Shown here: in pieces, positions 24,142 through 32,419 of the stretch
How positions within the stretch are numbered: position 1 is the first letter of the stretch
Layout: the number at the start of each line of letters is the position of its first letter
Source of the DNA: an uncultured Ruminococcus sp.
GTDB taxonomy: Bacteria; Bacillota; Clostridia; UBA1212
Reading direction: 5' to 3'
Length of the DNA stretch: 41,500 nt
Assembly (NCBI GenBank): GCA_902782645.1
Contig: CACZNV010000034.1
Location: 1 to 41,500 of the forward strand
The notes under the pieces: generated by a model
What the model was told of the DNA's origin: nothing
The model's database searches: none
Seen by the model: the letters and a program-made list of their open reading frames with translations, nothing else
Position numbers and translations under genes: made by a program

Positions 24142-24807
24142 CTACTCGGTAAACCCGCCGTACCTCTCAATCAGGTACGCAAGGTAGTCCTCGGTCAGTA
24201 TGCCCTTCCCCAAAGCCACCTTGAGGTACTGTCCGTTGTAGGCGTTGAACATTATCTCCGTGACGCCAATTACTTCCATCTCTTCAGCAGTGAAGAGTCC
24301 GTAGGTTGCGATGTCTTCATTCTTTGATGCCTGATTGTACTTGAGGTCATCATCATAGTCAAAGATGTTGAAGAGGCCTGTAATACCGCCGGGCATGGAA
24401 AGCATACCCTCAGTGAAATAGTTCAGGGTCGAGTATGTTACAGGCGAGTAGACAGCCATCGTCTCGTAGGTAAGGAACGCACTGTCGAGAGTGTAAACTC
24501 CTTCAATTCCGTAGAAACGGTGCCCCACAAAGTCTGCATAGTTCTCTGCGTCGATGTAAACATACTTGTTGAGATTCAAATCAAAGAATCCGTGCTCACT
24601 GATGACCTTCACTCGCTTGCCGTTGCTGAAATCGAGGTTGATAACCTCACACTGCTGTTCTTCCTCAACATCGTTGAAGAGAACGAATGAAGTCTCAACT
24701 TCTCCTGTTTCGTGGTTGAAAACAAGGAGTTCGTCCCCGGAAACCACATATTGGACCTGCTTCTCAGTGCCGTCAGCCATGAGGATGAGCGTGTCGGGGG
24801 CAAGGCA
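24142..24807 (-). other. Hint autoprocessing domain of the giant pseudopilin
   Basis: This part encodes Cys1733 to the C-terminus: a Hint N-terminal block (C-L-A-P-D-T ... V-V-S-G-D-E-L-L-V-F-N), an E-H-G histidine block and about 120 further residues. No C-terminal His-Asn of true inteins is seen, so cleavage or ester transfer at Cys1733, rather than splicing, is expected. Residues before it end K-S-C after a Ser-rich linker. Confidence 0.75.
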
Positions 24808-27800
24808 GCTTTTAGAAGAAGAATTAATAGTAACGTCACCGTCAGGCATTTTGAAATAGTATGTTCCCGCAGCAGCTGAAGTTGTCGTCGAAGTGCATGC
24901 TTCATTGCTGTAGAGAGTTACACTTGAACTGCTCTTTTTAACAGTGAATGTCTTTGATTCGGATTCTGAATAAGACAGCACAACCTTAACGACACTATTG
25001 TATGGAACAGAGCCGCCACTGTTCACAGCTGTTCCATTCACAGTTACTGCTGTAGTACTGTTGCTTGTTATAATCGTTATCTTGTATGATTTCACAGTCC
25101 ACTGTGCGTACAAAGTTACATCTCCGGTCGGGGTATATGCTGCGCCGCCGTTGCCGATTTTGGTTCCGCCGCTTGCTGCAGTATACCAGCCGTTAAATGT
25201 ATAACCTGTTCGCGTTGGCGTCGGCAAAGTAACACTTCCGTTAGTACCTGCAGTCAAAGCAGACGGATTGGAAGCTCCGTTGCCGTCAAATGATACCTTA
25301 TATGCAGTCCATTGTGCATAGAGAGTGATGTTTTCGGCAGGAGTATATGATGTGCCGGCGTTTCCGACTTTTGTTCCGCCGCTCGCCGCAGTATACCAGC
25401 CATTGAACGAATGTCCCGCCCAGGTTGCATCCGGCAAAGTAATAGGCGTTTCACCATCATACGTCGCACTACTTGTTCCGCAGGATCCGCCGTTAGCATT
25501 AAATGTGACCGGTATATTTGTCGACCACTGCGCGTAGAGAGTGACGTTTGCAGTTGGAGTATAGTTAGCTCCCGAGGTGCCAACCTTCTCGCCGCCGCTT
25601 GCAGCCGTAAACCAACCTTCGAATGTGGGCTGAGATCCCGGAGTTGCGGTAGGGAGTATAATCGCAGTGCCCTCGTATGTAGCGGCCTCGATATTGCACG
25701 TTCCCCCGTTTGTCATATCAAACGTGACAGTGTATTTGGGAGACCAGTGGGCTGTCAATGTGATGTTTCTTTCAGGCACCGTGTAGCTGTCGCCGCCCCT
25801 TCCGACTTTTGTCTCACCGTCATACCAGCCTTCCAACCATTGCGTTGTTTGCGTTGAAGCAGGCAAAGTAATCGTGTTGCCTGAATCGCTCTTTATTGAG
25901 GATGAAGATGTACCGCCGTTTGCATCGAACGAAACTATGTACGGCTCCTTCCAGTGAGCATACAAGGTTTCAGAAGCAGATGGCTTATACCCATCAGTTC
26001 TCTTTGTTCCACCGGTTGCTGCAGTATACCATCCGTCAAATAAATAACCCGGCCTCGTAGGAGTCGGCAGTGAGACGGTGGTGGCTGATGAAGTGGTGTA
26101 CCCTACAGACTGTCCGCACTTACCGCCGTTGGGATCAAACGTAATCGTATATTTAATAGACGGCGAAAATGAAGTGGTTGGCTTTGTTTCGGTTGACGGC
26201 TTCGTATATGTTCCATTATATAATCCACAGGAAACAACATACTTTTCATCACTTGTCACCTGTTTACCGCTGTGGCCCGTAAACTTGTAATCGTATATTC
26301 TATACGAACATGCAAACGTTCTACCGCTCATGGCAGAGCTAACCCCGGAACTACCCGCAGGAGAATTAGTAACATAGAATAGAGACGTTTTCGATGAATC
26401 GATATTCAAATTTACCTTTTTTGTGCCCCCTGGAGAATTAGAACATCCAGTTCTTACCATCGACAAAGTCAATATTCTGCCGTCGTTAAGGGTAATTGTT
26501 ACTGTGGTCGCTGTGTTATAATTCGTAGAACCGCCCAGCAGGTCTCCCGAAGGGCTTACCGAAACGATTTTGGCAACAAAATTCTTTTTGCTGGTTGAAT
26601 TACTGCCGTCCAATACAACTGTCGGATTACCGTCTTTATCGAAGTCCGTAATCGTAAGACCGTCAAATATATCGAACCAATAGTATCTGTCTCCGCTGCC
26701 GTTTATTTTCACACCTGTTGTGTTTACCGCAGTATCCACGGTTATCTCCGCATCTTTCCATGCGCGGTCCGGAGTTAACACTTCAACAGGGACAGTAACA
26801 GTATATGATGTTTTACCTATAGGTGAACCGTTTAAGCCAAAAACAGTTGCATTCGATACATTGATTACGATGCCGGTAGAGCCGGAGTTTTCGAATGTAA
26901 TAGTATTTCCATTTATTGTTGTGCCTTCGCAAGAAAGAGAAACACTCTCCGAATCTCCCGAATACCTGCCGAAACGAATGTACTCATTGACATTAAAATC
27001 ATAGGAAGATCCCAAAGGAAACTGTATTCTTACAGTTCCGTTGTCGTTCCAGCAATGCGTTTCATCATCAGGTAGCGTAGTCGGCAAACCTTCAATTTTG
27101 CATACAGGCACATACAAACCGTTACTGCTTGAGCTGTACATATAACTTGAATCTTTAAGTTCGACTGATCCGGAATCTGCAGACAAAGAATAAACCTGAC
27201 CATCGCCAATCCCGGTAGATATAGTGCCCAATGTATAACCGTGATTCTCCCGATTATCCGTAATCGTCGCTAAAGCACCGTTTAAATACAGTACACCCAT
27301 ATTTACATATGATTTGCCATTGTAAGAGTGTACATATCCATTTTGTTTGAGTGCATGGTTGGCTATCGTGCTTGCTACTTTTGAGCTGTCAATTGCCTCT
27401 GCATCAGCAGAACAGATCCAGTTGTATTGATTAAAATAACCGTCTATTATCAATCTCGGATTGGATTCGCTCTCCTCGGTTCCGACTAAAACACCAAAGC
27501 CTTCAACATCATTTCCAACCTCAAACTCATCTTTTGAAAGATATTGGATAGTGGTTACATCCTCCAAAGTTATAGTGTAGTCACTAGAACTCTTGATATG
27601 TACATTTGTGAGCGATCCTCTGTCGCAAACTGTGTTTTTTATCGTGACGTTGCCGGAATTTACAAGAATATTATTTCTTGCCCCTTTTATGTAACAGTTT
27701 GATATGGTACTGTCGCCTGAAATGGCAACGGCCGAGTACTGATAAGCATAATATTTTTTCTCTCCGTTCGTTTCAACCAAGTTTCCGCTTTCAGTAACAT

Positions 27801-30003
27801 AGTAGTCCCAGCCGCCTGTGGCATATAAATAGGCTTTCGGAAAAACTTTGCAATCCAGAATCACGTTGTCAAGGGTCCCTCCGCTTGTGATTTGAATGAA
27901 ACCTGAGTTTAATCCTCCGGTATTTAGAGATCGCCCGTCGCTTCTGTTCGTTATTTTAAAACCGTTTCCGTAAAAAGAATAACCGTTCGAAATGTTAATC
28001 GAGCTGTTGCCTGTGCTGATGTCGCACAAAAGACAGACATTTCTGTCAGTGGCGTTCATAGCGCCCGTGGCATTGTAGGCATCCACAACCTCAAGGTATA
28101 GGTCAACCGAATCGGCTGCAGACATTTTAACAACGCCTGTACCGTTGAAGGTGACTTTTTTATCTTGGCTGATTGAGCCGTTGGCGGTGCCGAAAATATT
28201 GGTTACCGTAAAGTTGGTATCGTTGCTGTAGCCTGTGAAGAAATAGGAAATAGCAACTCCGCCGCCCTGATTTCCGACCCTGTATAAATACTTGTCGGTA
28301 TGAGGGAAGACAACGCTGATTGAATGAGCGCCGCAGACTGTGCAGGGGTTTCCTATGTGTCCGGTTGCAAGGACACGCGCACTCTCATAACTGTCGCCGC
28401 ATCTTGAGCATGTGCACATGGTATACCCCTGCTCCGTGCATGTCGGTTCGGTGACTGACTCTTCATAGTTGTGCCCAAGGGCCTCAAGGACCTCTTCTGA
28501 AGGGCTTTCGCTTGCAAATCCAACCTCGTGGTGGGTCAGAGTTGCAGTGTATCTTCTTAATCCGGTCTCGGTGCAGGTTGGCTCGGTGGTTACAACAGAT
28601 GAAATATACCCGCTTATGTCGGGGATAATCACGGTTTCGACGCGGTTGCAGTCAGCGTCGGTGCATTCAAATCTTGCCGAGGCAGATTCGTAACCGTCCC
28701 AAAGCCAAACCGGATCGCCGAAGGAGTGGTCGTGAGACCTTATAATCGTCGTTTCGCCGTCCTCGTTTCTTATGCAAATATAGACTCTTTCTGCAATTTC
28801 GAGTAATTCGGGGCTGTCTGCATTAAGCGTCTCTGAAATCCTATACTCATAGGCGCTGCAACGGGTGCATACCTTAACCGAAGAACCGGCAATCGTAATA
28901 AAGTCGTGGCCGTCGCCGCAAACTGATTCCGATCCCGGGGCTGTGCTGTCGTTCTTTCCCTTGGTTTCTCCGATACCTGTAACTAATACCTTCTTGGAAT
29001 TTGTGTTTGTCACATCACAATCATGTGTATTTGCATAATACGGCTGTGATTGAAGTTTTACGGTTAACTCGCCGCCATCGGTGTTGGCCTCAAAGTAAAC
29101 CGTTGTTACTTTGGAACCGCCGTAAATTTCAACATTGTGGCTTAAATTGGTGTTTTTAACTGTGCCCTGTATGGACCCGCTCTTCAGGTCTACACGCACG
29201 TTGCCTTCGGTTGCGCTTGCGTTGAGGACAGATACTATAGATCCTTTTTCCTGAGCATAGTGTCCTTTTCGCACTTCAACCGCCAATGCGGCTCCGTGCT
29301 CATGAAATGAATCGTCGGCGCAGTATACGACCTGATTGCCGGAATCTCCATAGTGGTGGATTATGTCTCCTTTTTTTGAGTTGGAGGAATTGACAAAGCC
29401 GGTGAACTTGCAGTTTGTTCCGTTGTCGTTTGTACGGATAATGACCCTTTGCCCCGTGCTCGCTTCCGATCTGTCATACGTTAAGTTCCTGACATAATGG
29501 TTTGTGCCTGCATCAAATCCGACTGCAATCGAGACATCGGCGTCCCTGGCCTCGTCGCTGAGGTAAATGGAATAACTCTGCTCCTCAAGGGGAGGAACAG
29601 AGTCATATATCACGAAGTACTCGTATTTATTGGCGATAACACCTTTGTCATCGCCGGATTCAGGCTTGGGGTATTCGATTTTATCGCTTTTTGTGTTGAT
29701 GTAGACAAACCTGTCGTTTATGCTGTCCCATGCGATAACACGGTCTTCAAGTTCGCAGTTCTTGATCAAGTTGAGCTTGAATCCGCTGCTGACAACAGAC
29801 GACACCGCATCATACATTGTGGCATGTCTTCCGTCGTCAAGCGATAAAGTGTTATTCAGGCTGCGGACCAGTTGAGTGTCATTCGACTCCTTTGTCCTGT
29901 TGTTAAAGTAAGAAAACATAGGTACCATAACCGCAGCAAGTATACCTAAAACTGCGAGTACGATAATCAATTCTATAATTGTAAACCCGTGTTTCCTTTT
30001 CAT
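24142..30003 (-). CDS. Giant pseudopilin-like surface protein with InlB-type repeats and C-terminal Hint domain
   Basis: The 1953-aa protein begins M-K-R-K-H-G-F-T-I-I-E-L-I, a type IV prepilin signal (cleavage before Phe, Glu at +5) and one membrane helix. The next ~100 residues are homologous to the neighbour at 30050. The long ectodomain contains Cys-x-x-Cys repeats with E-P-T-C-T-E-Q-G-Y-T (residues ~460-580), a beta-helix-like central part, and five InlB/flg_new-type repeats ending G-W-Y-T-A-A-S-G-G-T-K ... L-Y-A-Q-W (about 25100-26155). The last 221 residues, from Cys1733 (C-L-A-P-D-T-L-I-L-M-A-D-G), form a Hint (Hedgehog/intein) domain with E-H-G-F-F. GGAGG precedes the ATG at 30003, which I prefer to an ATG 18 bases upstream. 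Confidence 0.85.
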   Translation of the reverse strand: MKRKHGFTIIELIIVLAVLGILAAVMVPMFSYFNNRTKESNDTQLVRSLNNTLSLDDGRHATMYDAVSSVVSSGFKLNLIKNCELEDRVIAWDSINDRFVYINTKSDKIEYPKPESGDDKGVIANKYEYFVIYDSVPPLEEQSYSIYLSDEARDADVSIAVGFDAGTNHYVRNLTYDRSEASTGQRVIIRTNDNGTNCKFTGFVNSSNSKKGDIIHHYGDSGNQVVYCADDSFHEHGAALAVEVRKGHYAQEKGSIVSVLNASATEGNVRVDLKSGSIQGTVKNTNLSHNVEIYGGSKVTTVYFEANTDGGELTVKLQSQPYYANTHDCDVTNTNSKKVLVTGIGETKGKNDSTAPGSESVCGDGHDFITIAGSSVKVCTRCSAYEYRISETLNADSPELLEIAERVYICIRNEDGETTIIRSHDHSFGDPVWLWDGYESASARFECTDADCNRVETVIIPDISGYISSVVTTEPTCTETGLRRYTATLTHHEVGFASESPSEEVLEALGHNYEESVTEPTCTEQGYTMCTCSRCGDSYESARVLATGHIGNPCTVCGAHSISVVFPHTDKYLYRVGNQGGGVAISYFFTGYSNDTNFTVTNIFGTANGSISQDKKVTFNGTGVVKMSAADSVDLYLEVVDAYNATGAMNATDRNVCLLCDISTGNSSINISNGYSFYGNGFKITNRSDGRSLNTGGLNSGFIQITSGGTLDNVILDCKVFPKAYLYATGGWDYYVTESGNLVETNGEKKYYAYQYSAVAISGDSTISNCYIKGARNNILVNSGNVTIKNTVCDRGSLTNVHIKSSSDYTITLEDVTTIQYLSKDEFEVGNDVEGFGVLVGTEESESNPRLIIDGYFNQYNWICSADAEAIDSSKVASTIANHALKQNGYVHSYNGKSYVNMGVLYLNGALATITDNRENHGYTLGTISTGIGDGQVYSLSADSGSVELKDSSYMYSSSSNGLYVPVCKIEGLPTTLPDDETHCWNDNGTVRIQFPLGSSYDFNVNEYIRFGRYSGDSESVSLSCEGTTINGNTITFENSGSTGIVINVSNATVFGLNGSPIGKTSYTVTVPVEVLTPDRAWKDAEITVDTAVNTTGVKINGSGDRYYWFDIFDGLTITDFDKDGNPTVVLDGSNSTSKKNFVAKIVSVSPSGDLLGGSTNYNTATTVTITLNDGRILTLSMVRTGCSNSPGGTKKVNLNIDSSKTSLFYVTNSPAGSSGVSSAMSGRTFACSYRIYDYKFTGHSGKQVTSDEKYVVSCGLYNGTYTKPSTETKPTTSFSPSIKYTITFDPNGGKCGQSVGYTTSSATTVSLPTPTRPGYLFDGWYTAATGGTKRTDGYKPSASETLYAHWKEPYIVSFDANGGTSSSSIKSDSGNTITLPASTQTTQWLEGWYDGETKVGRGGDSYTVPERNITLTAHWSPKYTVTFDMTNGGTCNIEAATYEGTAIILPTATPGSQPTFEGWFTAASGGEKVGTSGANYTPTANVTLYAQWSTNIPVTFNANGGSCGTSSATYDGETPITLPDATWAGHSFNGWYTAASGGTKVGNAGTSYTPAENITLYAQWTAYKVSFDGNGASNPSALTAGTNGSVTLPTPTRTGYTFNGWYTAASGGTKIGNGGAAYTPTGDVTLYAQWTVKSYKITIITSNSTTAVTVNGTAVNSGGSVPYNSVVKVVLSYSESESKTFTVKKSSSSVTLYSNEACTSTTTSAAAGTYYFKMPDGDVTINSSSKSCLAPDTLILMADGTEKQVQYVVSGDELLVFNHETGEVETSFVLFNDVEEEQQCEVINLDFSNGKRVKVISEHGFFDLNLNKYVYIDAENYADFVGHRFYGIEGVYTLDSAFLTYETMAVYSPVTYSTLNYFTEGMLSMPGGITGLFNIFDYDDDLKYNQASKNEDIATYGLFTAEEMEVIGVTEIMFNAYNGQYLKVALGKGILTEDYLAYLIERYGGFTE

Positions 30004-30049
30004 TGTGGTTTCCTCCGGCAAGTAATAGTCTTAAAATTTTTTCCCGATC

Positions 30050-31993
30050 TCACTTTACAGGAGCTTCAAGCACATAAGAGATGGTTCCGCATTCAACCTT
30101 GTTGCCGGTTTCAACGCCGTTTTCATCTGTTTCGTAGATAAAGAGTCTAACTGTGATGGTTTTGCCTGTGTTGGCTTCAGACAGGTTGGAAACACCGCAG
30201 GTGAACGTCTTCACATAACCGCATATTGCGGCAAAGTTCATGTGAAGGTCTTCATTGGCGTGTCCGATGAGGTTCTCTGCATACTTGTAAGCCGTGTCAA
30301 GAAGTCTTACCGACTGGCCCGCCTTCAAAGTCACGGGAGTTCCTGTTTCTTCCATATCTGACAGTCCGAAGCCAAACCATGCGCCGTTCCAGAAGTTATC
30401 CGCAAATGTGGAGTAGTGACCGCCAAGAGCAACAGTTCCGACTTCAATGTCGCCGTCAAAAGATACCTCGTAGTCCACAAGCCATGTGAAATACTCGCGT
30501 CTTACTTTCAGGAGTTCTTCAACTCTTGCTGCGGCATCATCGCCGTAGAGGTTCTTTACAACGTTGAGCGCCTTGGCGATTTTCTCTTCATTGGCGTAGT
30601 CTTCGATATGGTCGGTGAAAATCGGCTCTCCGTCTTCTGTAGCTGCTATGAAGGCATCGATGATTGTCCTGTCTTCGGGAGCAAACGCATTAAATGTGGC
30701 AGCCCTTTGGAGAGTTGCAATCTTGGCGATGTTGTCGTTGAAGTACAGGCTGAACTGTATGCCGTCCACATCCGGAACATCGGTGACGTACGCCTTTATG
30801 TTTTTGATGACGTCCACTGTCTTCTTGGTTTCGTCTATTGTTTTAACCTTGCTGTCGGCAACACGGGAGAAAACGGTCGCATCGGGAATGTCCTCCTGCG
30901 CCTGGGCTCTGCCCTCTCCGGAGAGCGCCTCCACGATGAGAAGGCTAAGGTCGGTAACCTTGAAGCCAAGTACTTCCTCTTTTACATCGCTTGCGGCGTA
31001 CAGATAAATATTCTCTACTTTTTCGGCATTATCGCCAATGGCATCAACATTTGTCTGGACTATCGCAACAAGCTTTTTGCCTTCTGTGGGAATCGAAACT
31101 CTCTCTCTTGTGACGATTAAAGGCAGCTTGGTTCCGTTCTGAGTCGCAAGAATAATCTGATTGTAGTTGTCGTCGGTTGCCACGAGATAAATAGCTTCGA
31201 CCATGGCTCCGTCGTCAGCTGTTATAACGAGACGGCCGTTGGCGATGTCAAGCAGCAGTACCGTGCCGTGCTCGAAATATGAGTTGGGGCTGACTGATAT
31301 CAAACTGACATATTTTGCGGCTCCGTAGTGATCAATCTTATCATTGGGAGCCGTAACAGCCAAATCTCCGCCGTTGGTGCGGACAATTGCGTCCTTGGCG
31401 ACAGTGTTTTCATACTTGACCAGCCCTATGGACACCGTCTTTCCCACATCCACGCCTGTTGAAGCCAGCACTGTGTCAACCCCTTTGGGCGTTGCTGCAA
31501 GGTAGCAGGACCAGTCCATGCCCTTCATGCCGCAGGTAAGAGTGGTAACTCCGTTGGCGTCTGTTTTGAAGGCGTCGTCCATGTTCTTTGATGTGATAAT
31601 ACGCCAATACTTATGGGAGCCTTTATCCAGCCTTACGGAAATGTTGGTCTCAGGTATGTATTTGACCGTGTTTTCTTTTCCTTCGTAATAGCAGAAAACA
31701 TCGTTTGCGATGTCGTAAAGGATCTCATTGCCGACTTCCGATGCGTTGATCTTGGAAACATCGTATCCGAATGCCTCTGCAGCAGCAAGAGCGTCTGTCA
31801 TCGTATTGTGAGCTCTTGTATCGGCCCTGAGGGATTTGTTAAGGTTCCGGATCAACTCCGAATCGTTGCCTATGCGGTCTTTTTTCAGGAGTGATGCAAT
31901 GAATGGAATGAGTATTGCTGCGAGAACAGCAATGACGACCATTACTACAACCAATTCCACAACGGTAAAACCTTTACGTGTCCGTCTATTCAT
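30050..31993 (-). CDS. Pseudopilin-like large surface protein
   Basis: The 647-aa protein starts M-N-R-R-T-R-K-G-F-T-V-V-E-L-V, a prepilin leader with Glu at +5, then a hydrophobic helix. Residues ~35-120 match the same region of the giant protein downstream (R-N-L-N-K-S-L ... T-M-T-D-A-L-A-A-A-E-A-F-G-Y). The remainder is beta-rich with no motif I know. GGGAGG precedes the ATG at 31993, and the next gene begins 46 nt downstream, so the two are cotranscribed. No prepilin peptidase, assembly ATPase or platform protein is in the window, so they would rely on machinery elsewhere. Confidence 0.85.
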   Translation of the reverse strand: MNRRTRKGFTVVELVVVMVVIAVLAAILIPFIASLLKKDRIGNDSELIRNLNKSLRADTRAHNTMTDALAAAEAFGYDVSKINASEVGNEILYDIANDVFCYYEGKENTVKYIPETNISVRLDKGSHKYWRIITSKNMDDAFKTDANGVTTLTCGMKGMDWSCYLAATPKGVDTVLASTGVDVGKTVSIGLVKYENTVAKDAIVRTNGGDLAVTAPNDKIDHYGAAKYVSLISVSPNSYFEHGTVLLLDIANGRLVITADDGAMVEAIYLVATDDNYNQIILATQNGTKLPLIVTRERVSIPTEGKKLVAIVQTNVDAIGDNAEKVENIYLYAASDVKEEVLGFKVTDLSLLIVEALSGEGRAQAQEDIPDATVFSRVADSKVKTIDETKKTVDVIKNIKAYVTDVPDVDGIQFSLYFNDNIAKIATLQRAATFNAFAPEDRTIIDAFIAATEDGEPIFTDHIEDYANEEKIAKALNVVKNLYGDDAAARVEELLKVRREYFTWLVDYEVSFDGDIEVGTVALGGHYSTFADNFWNGAWFGFGLSDMEETGTPVTLKAGQSVRLLDTAYKYAENLIGHANEDLHMNFAAICGYVKTFTCGVSNLSEANTGKTITVRLFIYETDENGVETGNKVECGTISYVLEAPVK

Positions 31994-32338
31994 AGTAAAC
32001 CTCCCATAAAGCACTCTCATTTCTCATTGTTGTTTTATAATTGCCGCCAAGGCTTTTTTCATATGCTCCGCCGCAATTTTCATAAACAAATCAAAGGAAG
32101 TAGCTGATGCTTATTCAGTTCGGCGATTAATGTTTTTAATGCGCCTGTCGGTGATAAAGACGTCCGCCCCGTTATTTAGGACGAACCTGTTCCATAAGAC
32201 AAAAATGCCATGTTAACGAATTATAACGGGTGTTAGGTAACAAATAAGCCACAAAATAAAAATAAACCTTCTTTATCGTAAATAAAAATAAAGTTTCTAC
32301 CCTTCAAAAGCCTTTTTTTAGTTTTTCCCCTTCAAAAA
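31994..32338 (-). promoter_or_regulatory. Structured ~340-nt leader and possible -10 before the pseudopilin genes
   Basis: On the minus strand TATAAT (complement of 32220-32225) stands without a good -35. Downstream are a CGTCC/GGACG stem and a GGCG-ATTAA/TTAAT-CGCC stem (about 32120-32190). I compared it with the c-di-GMP riboswitch consensus sequences and saw no match. No gene is present. Confidence 0.4.
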
Positions 32339-32374
32339 CGAAATCTGCCGGGCCAATCCGGCCCGGCAGGTTTC
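32333..32374 (-). terminator. Terminator of the DUF4353 lipoprotein gene
   Basis: A 16-bp stem (CTGCCGGGCC and its complement, extended by C-G-A-A-A across a G-T pair) with a 5-nt loop, 32339-32374. On the minus strand it is followed by TTTTTG. Confidence 0.93.
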
Positions 32375-32419
32375 GTTATCTGTTATCTATTGTGTTAAAT
32401 CGGTGCCCCGCATCTCGTT

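Noticed and set aside
31994-32338. c-di-GMP riboswitch before the pseudopilin genes
   Set aside because: Neither the GEMM-I nor the class II consensus core could be recognised in the sequence.
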